From an uncultured bacterium (GTDB lineage: Bacteria > Bacillota > Clostridia > Lachnospirales > Lachnospiraceae), in the NCBI GenBank assembly GCA_905215155.1, contig CAJMPJ010000024.1:1-53385 (forward strand): a stretch of DNA of 53,385 nucleotides. The letters run 5' to 3'. The notes beneath the pieces were generated by a model. That model worked only from the letters and a program-made list of their open reading frames with translations, was not told the DNA's origin and did no database searches. The first letter of the stretch is position 1. Every line of letters starts with the position of its first letter. A program made the position numbers and the translations under genes. This document shows, piece by piece, positions 1 to 7,883 of this stretch.

Positions 1-21
1 ACATTATCTCAAAAAAACTAG

Positions 22-177
22 CTAGAAGCGAGGTACCTATGGACTACCGTTTACGAGCAAGTAAAAAAAGATGGGCAATGTGCCTATAATGACCCTAATG
101 TTTCAATTGGTGTAAGCGTGTCAAACATGAAGTCGTATTGTGAAGAATTTAAAAGAAAGAGTGAGATTTTATTTTAA
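22..177 (+). pseudogene. C-terminal remnant of an unknown gene
   Basis: In frame 1 an open stretch follows a TAG at 19-21 and runs to TAA at 175-177, giving about 51 residues that end in CEEFKRKSEILF. It has no ATG before position 148 and no ribosome site. The composition reads like real coding sequence, but the upstream part lies outside the window and the TAG would break it. I read it as the tail of a gene that is decayed or truncated. No family is recognised. Confidence 0.25.
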
Positions 178-220
178 CAAAAAAGATTCCACGATTTTTA
201 CATTTTATTTAATAAATATC

Positions 221-904
221 TTAATTGGTCATAGTTAAATATTCATCAAGTTCTAATTGGATGAGAAGCTTTTTAAAAATTTTGTACATACCCATTTTTG
301 AGTTGCAATTATACATTTTAAAACACTTGTTAATTATTTTGTATGTTTCATAAGTTTTAGGACTAGCTTTGGATGCCAATTGTAAAACCGGTACTAATTC
401 TTTATCTAGTCTTTTTGTAGAAGCAACCGAGGCAAAAAATGTTCCATGAGATATATTTTCTAAATGCGTTAAGCTATTTTTATCTCCTTGAATTTCTATT
501 AGATTAAATAGATGATTCATAGTTTTAAGACCGTTTTTTAGCTGTTTAAGGTGATCGTAATAACCATATTTTTCCAATCTACATCTAATGTCAAAATCTA
601 AGATGCTAGAACCGAATTCGGAAGCTAAATTATCGTAATCTTCATTCTTTGCAAATACGTGCGGATACCCCTCCTCAAACTGTACGCAATGAAAAAACTC
701 ATGTAAAAAAACATATTCGCACTCTTTTGTGAGTTCGGTGGTGTTAATATAAATACAATAATTTTCTGGGTCATTAAATTTTATACAAGACTCATTAGAT
801 GGAGTTACCGTAAAAGAACTCTTTTTTGAAAATTGAAGTACGTTATCCGTAATTATCGATATACCTTTATCTGACATTAGTTCTAAAAATTTATTCATGT
901 CCAT
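221..904 (-). CDS. Hypothetical HExxH (zinc-protease-like) protein
   Basis: A 227-residue protein with no signal peptide or membrane segment. Near residue 70 it has LHEFFHCVQ, an HExxH motif preceded by hydrophobic residues, the usual zinc-binding and catalytic signature of gluzincin-type metallopeptidases. I cannot place the third metal ligand, so activity is inferred. The open frame extends to a GTG at 919, but GGTGGAG lies nine bases before the ATG at 904, which I take as the start. The gene is AT-rich like the rest of the left edge. It is convergent with nothing and lies back to back with the toxin-antitoxin locus, with about 200 bases between them. Proteins of this kind are common in mobile and defence regions; the precise family is unknown to me. 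Confidence 0.6.
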   Translation of the reverse strand: MDMNKFLELMSDKGISIITDNVLQFSKKSSFTVTPSNESCIKFNDPENYCIYINTTELTKECEYVFLHEFFHCVQFEEGYPHVFAKNEDYDNLASEFGSSILDFDIRCRLEKYGYYDHLKQLKNGLKTMNHLFNLIEIQGDKNSLTHLENISHGTFFASVASTKRLDKELVPVLQLASKASPKTYETYKIINKCFKMYNCNSKMGMYKIFKKLLIQLELDEYLTMTN

Positions 905-1102
905 AACATTATTCTCCACCCATAACTTATATGGATAATTTTACCACTTATTAAATATAGGTTCAAGAAAAATTATCTACCCCACCACCTAAGAACCTAC
1001 GTTCTTGTAGAAATATGGAAAATTATGGTGGTTGATTTTCACGTAGTAATTGCATATAATATTGATATACAGAACTATTCATAACCAAACAAATGTTTTG
1101 GG

Positions 1103-1130
1103 TTGCATTTTTCTCTTATTTGTGTATAAT
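1103..1130 (+). promoter_or_regulatory. Promoter of the type III toxin-antitoxin locus
   Basis: A -35 box TTGCAT (1103-1108) and a perfect -10 box TATAAT (1125-1130) are separated by 16 bases. Transcription would start near 1137, just ahead of the RNA repeats. Confidence 0.7.
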
Positions 1131-1136
1131 ATAGAT

Positions 1137-1289
1137 AGGGAATCAAATTGATTTCCATTTTCGAGACATGGTTCAGGAGTGTCTGGCTAAAAATAACCTG
1201 AAAATATTGCGAGGGGTTTCTCGATGTCACCTGGCTAATAAAAAATCGAAAAATTGCGGTTTAGAGGAGGCAGAAATGCTTCCTCTTTT
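1137..1289 (+). ncRNA. Predicted type III antitoxin RNA (two-repeat)
   Basis: Between the promoter and the toxin gene lie two imperfect tandem repeats of about 47-48 nt (1162-1209 and 1210-1256). Each begins CGAG, has TGTC in the middle followed by TGGCTAA, and ends in an A-rich run and ATTG. The repeats are followed at once by a hairpin terminator. Type III systems have exactly this order: promoter, repeat RNA, leaky terminator, toxin. In them the toxin, an endoribonuclease, cuts the transcript into repeat-length RNAs that bind and inhibit it. Two units of roughly 45 nt resemble the CptIN class more than ToxIN (36-nt repeats, about five copies). The family assignment is inference. Confidence 0.6.
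1263..1289 (+). terminator. Hairpin between antitoxin RNA and toxin
   Basis: The stem AGAGGAGGCA (1263-1272) pairs with TGCTTCCTCT (1277-1286) around a GAAA tetraloop, followed by a short T run. It looks like a ribosome site plus ATG, which extends the apparent open frame upstream. The perfect ten-base-pair stem shows it to be the attenuating terminator typical of type III toxin-antitoxin loci. Confidence 0.7.
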
Positions 1290-1302
1290 ACTAGGAGAGA
1301 AA

Positions 1303-1779
1303 ATGCAATCTATTACATATTGCTACATAAAACAAGAGTATTATGATAAAAACCCACAATTGGTAAAAATATTAGATATTGATGACGATTCTAAACATAG
1401 TGTGCGCACCCATTTGTGCTTAAATGTAAAATTTGATGATAATAATATACTTATACCTTTGAGAAAAAATCTTGGCGATGCAGATAGAAAATATGGTAAA
1501 ATCGGATTTTCTGCACCATCTAAAAGTAAATCAAAGGCAGGATTGGATTATCGGTATATGATGATAATAAATAATTCATCTTATTTAATTTTCGACACAC
1601 CTAGAATACCAGCGAAACAATTGGATTTTATAGAGCTATGTTATGAAACAATAGAATCTGAAGCAATAGAATATATAAACTCATACATAAAAGTGGCAAG
1701 GAAAAATAGAGTTGAAAAGACCGCAAGATTTAGAGAATCCAGTTTAATAAATTTTCATAATGAATTAAAAATTAAATAG
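1303..1779 (+). CDS. Predicted type III toxin (ToxN/CptN/TenpN-like endoribonuclease)
   Basis: A 158-residue protein starting MQSITYCYIKQEYYD. The open frame extends back to 1168, but that stretch is the repeat RNA and its terminator; AGGAGA at 1293-1298 is correctly spaced for the ATG at 1303. Length, high lysine content, the N-terminal beta strand with Tyr residues, and blocks such as NNILIPLRKNLGD and YRYMMIINN recall the compact ToxN/AbiQ-type fold. These toxins are sequence-specific RNases that stall growth or abort phage infection and are held inactive by the repeat RNA. The call rests mainly on the locus architecture; sequence similarity to CptN or TenpN should be confirmed. It lies in an AT-rich accessory strip next to an IS remnant. 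Confidence 0.6.
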   Translation: MQSITYCYIKQEYYDKNPQLVKILDIDDDSKHSVRTHLCLNVKFDDNNILIPLRKNLGDADRKYGKIGFSAPSKSKSKAGLDYRYMMIINNSSYLIFDTPRIPAKQLDFIELCYETIESEAIEYINSYIKVARKNRVEKTARFRESSLINFHNELKIK

Positions 1780-1799
1780 TGTAATTATTTTAAATTTTA

Positions 1800-2195
1800 G
1801 GCTCTTTGTCAATAGTTGGGGTGGGATTCGTATGAATCCCGCTCCATTCGTTGCTTAGAGCCATTTTTATGGTTTGTTCTACTGTATGCTGTTTTTGGGC
1901 ACGCCAAATAAGCCTCCATATCCCGACCATTTTTTTTCTATAATGTACAATGAAGTATCCGGGTTCGGAACCGGTTAAAGTTCCGTATACCATAAGAACT
2001 TCGTTTTAATACTTTAATCTTGTTGTTAAATCCTTCTGTAACACCGTTTGTAATGCCATATTTAAAGGGATTTAAAATTTCTTTTCTCCAGGATTGAAAC
2101 GTTTTTGCACATTTCTCAAATTCTTTCATGCCGCATTCTCTGGTATTAGATATCCAATCATCAAATTCTCGTTGTTGGCAGCGTGTCGGCAGCAA
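1800..2195 (-). mobile_element. ISL3-family insertion sequence remnant (3' end)
   Basis: The 3' part of an ISL3 transposase gene, read on the minus strand. The C-terminal block of the DDE domain is clear: FKYGITNGVTEGFNNKIKVL followed by SSYGIRNFNRFRTRIL. The next frame continues to NEWSGIHTNPTPTIDKEP, so at least one frameshift is present. The outer end at 1800 begins GGCTCTTTGTCAATAG, a typical ISL3 terminal inverted repeat. The N-terminal two thirds and the other end are missing, so the copy is dead. Confidence 0.75.
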
Positions 2196-2311
2196 ATCAT
2201 ATGTTTTTTGAGACTGGTATTTTCTGTCTGATTTAAGTACTCCATTGCCTTCTCTGCCAGAATTGGTTTATAAATCATCAGACCGCAGCCTGGTGCGTAT
2301 ATTTTCTTCAT
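2165..2311 (-). pseudogene. Truncated gene start, possibly an (Fe-S)-binding protein
   Basis: A good start (GGAGG, five bases, then ATG at 2311) opens a frame reading MKKIYAPGCGLMIYKP and, later, KKHMICCRHAANNEN. The Cys-containing pattern APGCxLMxYKPxLAEK with a later CCRH recalls a clostridial family of small Fe-S-binding, CCG-like proteins, from memory only. After about 45-50 residues the frame runs into ISL3 sequence and soon stops. The gene was therefore cut by the insertion or by a later deletion. The exact junction is uncertain (near 2165-2195). Confidence 0.45.
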
Positions 2312-2362
2312 TGTATCCTCCTATTTGACCTTAACCAGATTATTTTCCAACTTCTCACATTG

Positions 2363-2875
2363 TCAGATAAAAGCACCACCTTCACAATCCATGGAGCAAT
2401 TTAAGGTATTGTTATCTGCATATCCCGGTCCAATGATACGATCCTCAAGTATGGTAGTTAAAATAAGTATGGTAGAAGTTTCCTGTACTTCTGGAATTTT
2501 AACCATTTCATCTATTAAATCAGTACTTTTTTGTGAATCAGAAACTCTTACTTTGAGCATCATACACCATTCACCTGCAAGACGCTGAGCCTCTACAATG
2601 GTAACTTCCGGTATGGGCAGTGAAATAATACTGGCAGCAATCTTCTTGAAATTATGACATTTTATTTTTACAAGAATAATGGCTTTTATTTTTTCATCTA
2701 TTTTATTCCAATCAATAATACTTCGGTATCCTTTGATAATCCCTTTTTGCTCCATCTTTGAAACACGTTGGTGAACCGATGGCCGGGAAATATGAAGCAG
2801 TCTGCTTATCTCTTCGTGAGTCATTCTTCCATTTGTCTCAATCAATTTAATAATTTCTTTATCTATTTCATCCAT
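2363..2875 (-). CDS. Lrp/AsnC-family transcriptional regulator
   Basis: A 170-residue DNA-binding regulator of the leucine-responsive/AsnC type. It opens MDEIDKEIIKLIETNGR, the first helix of the N-terminal winged helix-turn-helix, with the recognition helix around ISRPSVHQRVSKMEQKG. The C-terminal half is the RAM ligand-binding domain, with the segment VSDSQKSTDLIDEM and the beta strands that usually form the effector-sensing octamer interface. AGGAGG six bases before the ATG at 2875 decides the start; the open frame extends further upstream, but without support. A TATAAT lies just upstream on the minus strand. The target is unknown and no amino-acid gene is divergent from it. It sits directly beside the IS-scarred edge of the accessory strip. 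Confidence 0.88.
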   Translation of the reverse strand: MDEIDKEIIKLIETNGRMTHEEISRLLHISRPSVHQRVSKMEQKGIIKGYRSIIDWNKIDEKIKAIILVKIKCHNFKKIAASIISLPIPEVTIVEAQRLAGEWCMMLKVRVSDSQKSTDLIDEMVKIPEVQETSTILILTTILEDRIIGPGYADNNTLNCSMDCEGGAFI

Positions 2876-3182
2876 ATTGCACCTCCTGAAGATATTATAA
2901 AACAAACCAGAATTTCTGTACATATCGTTACCGAAATCAAAATAATTGATACTATATGTTATTATATATATTTTTAAATTACTGATCGTCATTTCGGTCG
3001 ATAAAAAAGTGATAAATTATGACACTTCGTTATATTCCCCTTCATTTATAAGGCAGTAAGACATTTGAATGCTTGATTTAACACAAATTAAAATAGGTTC
3101 CGTCTACTCCTATTTTTAGTGCTCAATAGAAATCCAGTCGTTACTAAAATGACCTGTTTTTCTTGTTTGAAACACCTTCCAA
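2876..3182. other. Intergenic region without a recognisable gene
   Basis: This AT-rich gap holds the minus-strand promoter and ribosome site of the Lrp gene near 2880-2900 (TTATAAT on the minus strand) and otherwise short open frames without ribosome sites. I see no RNA gene in it. Confidence 0.4.
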
Positions 3183-3228
3183 GTAAAAAATAGGGCATAT
3201 CAGATATTTCTATCCAATACACCCTATT
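3183..3228 (-). terminator. Strong Rho-independent terminator
   Basis: On the minus strand an 18-base-pair stem starting AATAGGG and closing CCCTATT, with only G-U wobbles as imperfections, is capped by a GAAA tetraloop and followed by a run of T. It lies about 35 bases after the stop of the unknown gene at 3262. Confidence 0.8.
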
Positions 3229-3261
3229 GATGTGTCTGCAGCGAATGGCTTTTGTTCCATA

Positions 3262-3759
3262 TTACATTAATATTCTTTCATCAGCAGAGTTTCTAAATTT
3301 CAAAAATAATCCCTCTTGTGAGACTAGTTTCTGTAATATTTGCAGAACTTCATCCGTCAGTTGATAAAAACTAACTAAAAATCCACCATTAATACTCATG
3401 AGAAACTGAGGTTCTGAAAATAGAATCTGTACCGAAGAAAAATCTTTTGATACAATTTTCTTTATAATATACGCTAATTTATCAGGAGAACTGTTTCTAA
3501 TATTTACATTAAAAGGAAACTTATGCTTCAACTTAGCAAGTTTTGGAGATTCCGTTAGATAAATCTCGCATTGATAAAAATAAATCAACTTCAAAGCAAT
3601 ACGTGATATTTTTTCAGCAAACAAAGGCAGATAAGAGGTTTCAAAATATTCCTCCAATTCTAAAAAATGCACGTCCGATGTTTCATATGGAATAAAATCA
3701 ATATAATAATACTCTTCCATATCTTGAAGCTTTTCAATTACCTCAAACATAAAAGTCAT
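3262..3759 (-). CDS. Hypothetical protein, 165 aa
   Basis: I do not recognise this protein. It is soluble, acidic in its first third (YYYIDFIPYETSD, ELEEYFETSY) and more basic in the middle, with no signal peptide, membrane segment or cysteine motif. It ends LFLKFRNSADERILM. AAGAGG directly precedes the first ATG (3759) and stands ten bases before a second in-frame ATG at 3750, so the latter may be the true start. It has its own strong terminator and appears monocistronic. The small size, aromatic-rich acidic N-terminus and isolation resemble immunity-type or regulatory accessory proteins, but nothing in the sequence proves that. Confidence 0.5.
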   Translation of the reverse strand: MTFMFEVIEKLQDMEEYYYIDFIPYETSDVHFLELEEYFETSYLPLFAEKISRIALKLIYFYQCEIYLTESPKLAKLKHKFPFNVNIRNSSPDKLAYIIKKIVSKDFSSVQILFSEPQFLMSINGGFLVSFYQLTDEVLQILQKLVSQEGLFLKFRNSADERILM

Positions 3760-3994
3760 ACCTCTTTAATCTCTAAATACCTCATTATTTTCACCTAATG
3801 AGGCAACTCTTACATCTTTTTTATCTTTTAGTTTCCACCGCAAGTAAAAGGACTGTATATTTTTATAGTTTCATTTTTCATACTGTTTCTTCCATATTAC
3901 GCTTCATAAATATGCTTTGGAACCTTATTCTTGTATTTAGCTGTCATAATCAAGATATCAGCCTGTTTCATCCTCTTATTTGCTGCAAACCTCA

Positions 3995-4927
3995 CTAAAT
4001 CACATACTCCGGCTCATCTGCGTCCAACTCATACGGTGTTACCTGATATACATAATAATTCAGCCAGTTGGCATACAGCGTATTCGCCGCATTCCGCCAG
4101 TTCAGCATTGGAACCGTATTGGGATCATCATCTTCATAATAGTTGCAGGGGATCTTGGGGTTTAAACCTTTCTCCAGATCCCTGTGATACTCCCCGTCCA
4201 GTGTCATGCGGTCATACTCCGGATGTCCCTGGACAAATATCTGTTTTCCATCTTCGCTCATGACCAGATAAATTCCCGCTTCCTTTGACTCGGCAAGAAT
4301 CTGAAGCTCCGGGTGCTTTTCAATATCCTCTCTTCGCACTTCCGTATACCGGGAATGAGGTGCCATCACAAAATCATCCATGCTTCTTACAAGAGGTATC
4401 TTGCGGTCCAGAATCTTATGGCAATAGATGCCGGACAGCTTGCTGTCTCTTTTATATTTCCTGATGCCATAATGGTAATAAAGGCCTGCCTGCGCGCCCC
4501 AGCAGATGTGGAGGGTGCTGGTCACATGGGTCTTGCTCCATTCCATGATCTTAGCCAGCTCCTTCCAGTAGTTTACTTCTTCAAACTCCATATGCTCCAC
4601 CGGTGCACCGGTGATGATCATTCCGTCAAACTTTTTATTCTGCACTTCATCGAGATAAATATAAAACTTATTCAAATGACTGGCAGATGTATTTTTGGAA
4701 GTATGGCTCTCCAGCATTAAAAAGGAACAGTCCACCTGCAGCGGTGTGTTGGAAAGAGCGCGTAAAAGCTGAGTTTCTGTTTCTTCCTTGATGGGCATTA
4801 AATTTACAATCAGAATTTCCAGAGGTCGGATGTCCTGGCTTAACGCACGGTCCTCATCCATGGTAAATATATTCTCTTTTTCCAATATGGCTTTTGCAGG
4901 CAAATCCTTTTGTACTTTAATGGGCAT
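3995..4927 (-). CDS. metA: Homoserine O-acetyltransferase (MetA type)
   Basis: A cytoplasmic enzyme of the glutamine-amidotransferase-like MetA family, 310 residues, full length. It acylates the hydroxyl of L-homoserine, the first committed step of methionine synthesis. The nucleophile is Cys142 in the ICWGAQAG motif; His235 and Glu237 in GHPEYD complete the site. Residue 111, which in this family separates acyl donors, is Glu ([12 protein letters not shown]). Glu marks acetyl-CoA enzymes and Gly the succinyl-CoA enzymes such as that of E. coli, so I call it an acetyltransferase despite the traditional name homoserine O-succinyltransferase. It starts three bases after the ligA stop and probably belongs to the rluF-ligA-metA transcript. 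No SAM riboswitch is visible upstream. Confidence 0.93.
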   Translation of the reverse strand: MPIKVQKDLPAKAILEKENIFTMDEDRALSQDIRPLEILIVNLMPIKEETETQLLRALSNTPLQVDCSFLMLESHTSKNTSASHLNKFYIYLDEVQNKKFDGMIITGAPVEHMEFEEVNYWKELAKIMEWSKTHVTSTLHICWGAQAGLYYHYGIRKYKRDSKLSGIYCHKILDRKIPLVRSMDDFVMAPHSRYTEVRREDIEKHPELQILAESKEAGIYLVMSEDGKQIFVQGHPEYDRMTLDGEYHRDLEKGLNPKIPCNYYEDDDPNTVPMLNWRNAANTLYANWLNYYVYQVTPYELDADEPEYVI

Positions 4928-4930
4928 ACT

Positions 4931-6889
4931 TTATTCCTCCAGTATTTTTATAAAATCTTCCTCTGATATAATAGGCACTCCCAGTTCCTTCGCCTTTTTA
5001 TTCTTGGAAGAATTGGACGTGGTGTCGTTGTTGATTAAATACGTGGTTTTTGAAGTAACAGAACCAGTGACCTTTCCTCCCTGGGCTTCAATGGCTTCCT
5101 GAAGCGCTTTCCGGTTTTCAAAGTGATTCACCGAACCGGTGATGACAAAAATCTTCCCCTCCAGCTTTGTATTTTCTTCTGTTTCTGCCATCTGCCCGAT
5201 GGTGACTTCACTAAGAAGCCGGTCCACCATCTCATTGTTCTTGTCCTGCTTGAAATAATTGATCCAGGCATCCGCAAGGACTTTTCCGATTCCCGGGACG
5301 GAAATCAGCTCCTCTTCTTCTGCATGGCGCATTCTCTCAAAATCGAACCGGAACTCTCTGCAGAGCATCTTGGCATTTGCCAGGCCGATCCCGGCTATTC
5401 CAAGTCCATAGATCAGCCTTGGAAGGGTGGTATGGGACGCATTCTTTACCGCCTGTATCAGATTATCGTAGGACTTTTTCCCGAATCCCTCCATTTGAGT
5501 AATGCTTTCCTCATACTGCTCCAAATGGAAAATGTCTGCATATTCCCGGATAAAGCCGGCGCCGATAAATTTTTCCAGGGTGGCTTCGGAAAGTCCGTCG
5601 ATATTTAAGGCATCCCGGCTGACAAAGAGTGAAAAGCTCTTTATCTTCTTTGCCTGGCAATCTGGATTGGTACAGTATAAGCTCTTTACGTCATTGACCT
5701 TTCGGATCTCTGTTTTTCCGGAACAAACCGGACATTCTTCCGGAATCTTAATGGTTCCGCTCCTTGTCAGATTGTCGGCGATCTGAGGAATGATCATGTT
5801 CGCCTTATACACGGTGATCTGATCTCCTTCTCCAAGCTGTAACGCTTCCATGATGCTTAGGTTGTGGACACTGGCACGGCTTACGGTGGTCCCTTCCAGC
5901 TCTACGGGTTCAAAGATGGCAACCGGGTTGATGAGACCGGTCCTTGACGGGCTCCAAAGGATTTTTACAAGGGTCGTCTCCCTGATCTCGTCCGCCCATT
6001 TAAATGCGATGGCATTGCGGGGAAACTTTGCCGTCCGGCCAAGAGACTGGCCGTAAGAAATATCGTCTAATAAAAGCACCAGCCCGTCGGATGGGATATC
6101 ATAGTTCCCAACCTCCTTTGCAAACTCTTTCACAGTGTCAGCCAGTGATTCCCTTGTTACGGTCTTGTAATCCACCACATCAAAGCCCTGCTCTTTCAGC
6201 CACTCAAACTGAACTCTTCTGGAGTTATTAAAGTCAACCCCTTCTGCAGATACCAGAGCAAATGCCATGAAATTGACGTTTCTTTGGGCTGTGATCTCGT
6301 TGTTTAACTGCCGGACAGAACCGCTGCACAAATTTCGGGGATTCTTATACCTGGCTGCCACATCACCAATTTCTTCATTGATCCGGTTAAAATCGGAATA
6401 TTTGATGACCGCCTCGCCTCTCAGTACAAGCTCTCCCTGGTGGGATATCGTAAGAGGAATATTGGAAAATACCTTTGCATTATTTGTTATGACCTCCCCG
6501 ATTTCCCCATTTCCCCGGGTCACGGCTTTTTGAAGAGTTCCGTGGTTGTAGTTAAGAACAACGGTCAGACCGTCAAGCTTCCAGGATAAAATCCCTTTCT
6601 GGCTGCCCAGCCATTCCTCCAGCTCTTCCACGCTTTTTGTCTTATCAAGGGATAACATAGGGCTTTCGTGTGCTTCTTTTGGGAGTTCACTCAGCACATG
6701 GAAGCCCACGTTCTGGGTGGGGCTTTTGGATAGGATCACTCCGGTCTCCTTTTCCAGCTTCTGCAGTTCATCGTAGAGTCTGTCGTATTCAAAATTGCTC
6801 ATGATCTCACGGCTTTCCTGGTAATAGGCTTTTCCTGCCTCATTTAAAACCTGGATCAGTTCTTTCATTCTATCTAGTTTGGCGTCCAT
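4931..6889 (-). CDS. ligA: NAD-dependent DNA ligase LigA
   Basis: Seals nicks in DNA during replication and repair, using NAD+. At 652 residues it is near the normal length. In order: the NMN-binding Ia domain with YYQESREIMSNFEYDRLYDEL; the nucleotidyltransferase domain with the adenylated lysine Lys104 in SWKLDG; an OB fold; a four-Cys zinc finger (CPVC...CTNPDC); helix-hairpin-helix repeats around YGLGIAGIGLANAK and VPGIGKVLADAW; and a C-terminal BRCT domain from GKIFVITGSV onwards. The active-site motif is KLDG where KIDG is most common, a conservative change. The start overlaps the end of the upstream pseudouridine synthase gene by 20 bases, so translation is probably coupled. Confidence 0.97.
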   Translation of the reverse strand: MDAKLDRMKELIQVLNEAGKAYYQESREIMSNFEYDRLYDELQKLEKETGVILSKSPTQNVGFHVLSELPKEAHESPMLSLDKTKSVEELEEWLGSQKGILSWKLDGLTVVLNYNHGTLQKAVTRGNGEIGEVITNNAKVFSNIPLTISHQGELVLRGEAVIKYSDFNRINEEIGDVAARYKNPRNLCSGSVRQLNNEITAQRNVNFMAFALVSAEGVDFNNSRRVQFEWLKEQGFDVVDYKTVTRESLADTVKEFAKEVGNYDIPSDGLVLLLDDISYGQSLGRTAKFPRNAIAFKWADEIRETTLVKILWSPSRTGLINPVAIFEPVELEGTTVSRASVHNLSIMEALQLGEGDQITVYKANMIIPQIADNLTRSGTIKIPEECPVCSGKTEIRKVNDVKSLYCTNPDCQAKKIKSFSLFVSRDALNIDGLSEATLEKFIGAGFIREYADIFHLEQYEESITQMEGFGKKSYDNLIQAVKNASHTTLPRLIYGLGIAGIGLANAKMLCREFRFDFERMRHAEEEELISVPGIGKVLADAWINYFKQDKNNEMVDRLLSEVTIGQMAETEENTKLEGKIFVITGSVNHFENRKALQEAIEAQGGKVTGSVTSKTTYLINNDTTSNSSKNKKAKELGVPIISEEDFIKILEE

Positions 6890-7667
6890 CAGATAACTCC
6901 TTTTTTTGTTCTTTATAGGAAAGATTGCTTGAGCCTTTTAAGGCTTCCTTCATCTGGTGGTATTCTCTCTTTGAAAGCTCCCGGTAAGCGCCGGGTTTTA
7001 AATCTCCCAGTTCCACATTCATGATCCGCATTCGTTTCAACAGCCGCACTTCATAGCCTAACTCTCCGCACATCCGCCTGATCTGGCGGTTCAGGCCCTG
7101 GGTCAAAACGATCTTAAATGCCTTTTCTCCGGTTTTAGCTGCAAAACAGGGTTTTGTAGTCACGTCCAGCTCGGACAGGAACACTCCCTTTTTCAGCTTG
7201 CGGATAAAGTCATCGGTGACGGGGCGGTTTACTTTCACAAGATATTCCTTTTCATGAGCATTTCCGCTGCGCATTATTTTATTCACAAGTTCGCCCTGAT
7301 TCGTCATAAGAATCAGACCTTCGGAATCTTTATCCAGGCGGCCCACGGGATAAATGCGGACAGGATAATCTATCATGTCCACAATATTTGGTGCACGGTC
7401 TTTGTGGGATGTGGTGCATACGATGCCTTTGGGCTTATAAACTGCCAAAAGGACCGGTTTTTCCTTATGGCTCTTATTCCCTCCCGCTGCCGTTATGGTA
7501 CGCCCATTGACCAAAACAGTCTGGCCCGGCAGAACCTTCTGTCCGGTTGATGCAGCCTGTCCATCAATCCGTACCTTACCTGCTTCTATGAGACGGTCCG
7601 CCTCCCTGCGGGAACAGATCCCTGCTTCACTTAAAAATTTATTCAGACGGATTCCCTCTGCCTCCAT
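6870..7667 (-). CDS. rluF: 23S rRNA pseudouridine synthase, RluF/RluB type
   Basis: Isomerises a specific uridine of 23S rRNA to pseudouridine. The first 60 residues are an S4 RNA-binding domain (IRLNKFLSEAGICSRREAD). The catalytic aspartate is Asp112 in GRLDKDSEGL, followed by the RsuA/RluB/E/F-family motif GLNRQIRRMC. The pattern YPVGRLDKDSEGLILMTNQG and the basic tail fit the RluF subgroup (E. coli U2604), although RluB cannot be excluded by eye. The C-terminus extends past the catalytic domain and overlaps ligA. It is the first gene of the rluF-ligA-metA group. Confidence 0.9.
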   Translation of the reverse strand: MEAEGIRLNKFLSEAGICSRREADRLIEAGKVRIDGQAASTGQKVLPGQTVLVNGRTITAAGGNKSHKEKPVLLAVYKPKGIVCTTSHKDRAPNIVDMIDYPVRIYPVGRLDKDSEGLILMTNQGELVNKIMRSGNAHEKEYLVKVNRPVTDDFIRKLKKGVFLSELDVTTKPCFAAKTGEKAFKIVLTQGLNRQIRRMCGELGYEVRLLKRMRIMNVELGDLKPGAYRELSKREYHQMKEALKGSSNLSYKEQKKELSDGRQTR

Positions 7668-7815
7668 GTTCTTTCTCCCTTACAGTTTACTAAATAAAAA
7701 TTATAGCATTGCAGCAGAGGTACGTCAATTTTATATGTACCTTTTGGACTTAGGTTTTACCTATACCAAACAAAATATTAATAATAGTTTTTATTTTTTG
7801 TATTGGCTAATTTGC

Positions 7816-7844
7816 TTGATTTTTCCATATTATGGGTTTATAAT
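7816..7844 (+). promoter_or_regulatory. Promoter of the hemerythrin gene
   Basis: TTGATT (7816-7821) and TATAAT (7839-7844) are separated by 17 bases and lie 39 bases before the start codon. Confidence 0.6.
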
Positions 7845-7883
7845 CATAGATATCAAATAAATACCAGTAAGGAGGGAGTACTT

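Noticed and set aside
1168..1302. N-terminal 45-codon extension of the toxin frame
   Set aside because: It covers the RNA repeats and a perfect terminator hairpin; the ribosome site at 1293-1298 points to ATG 1303.
3798..4263. Short plus-strand frames downstream of metA
   Set aside because: No ribosome sites, and composition typical of antisense shadows.
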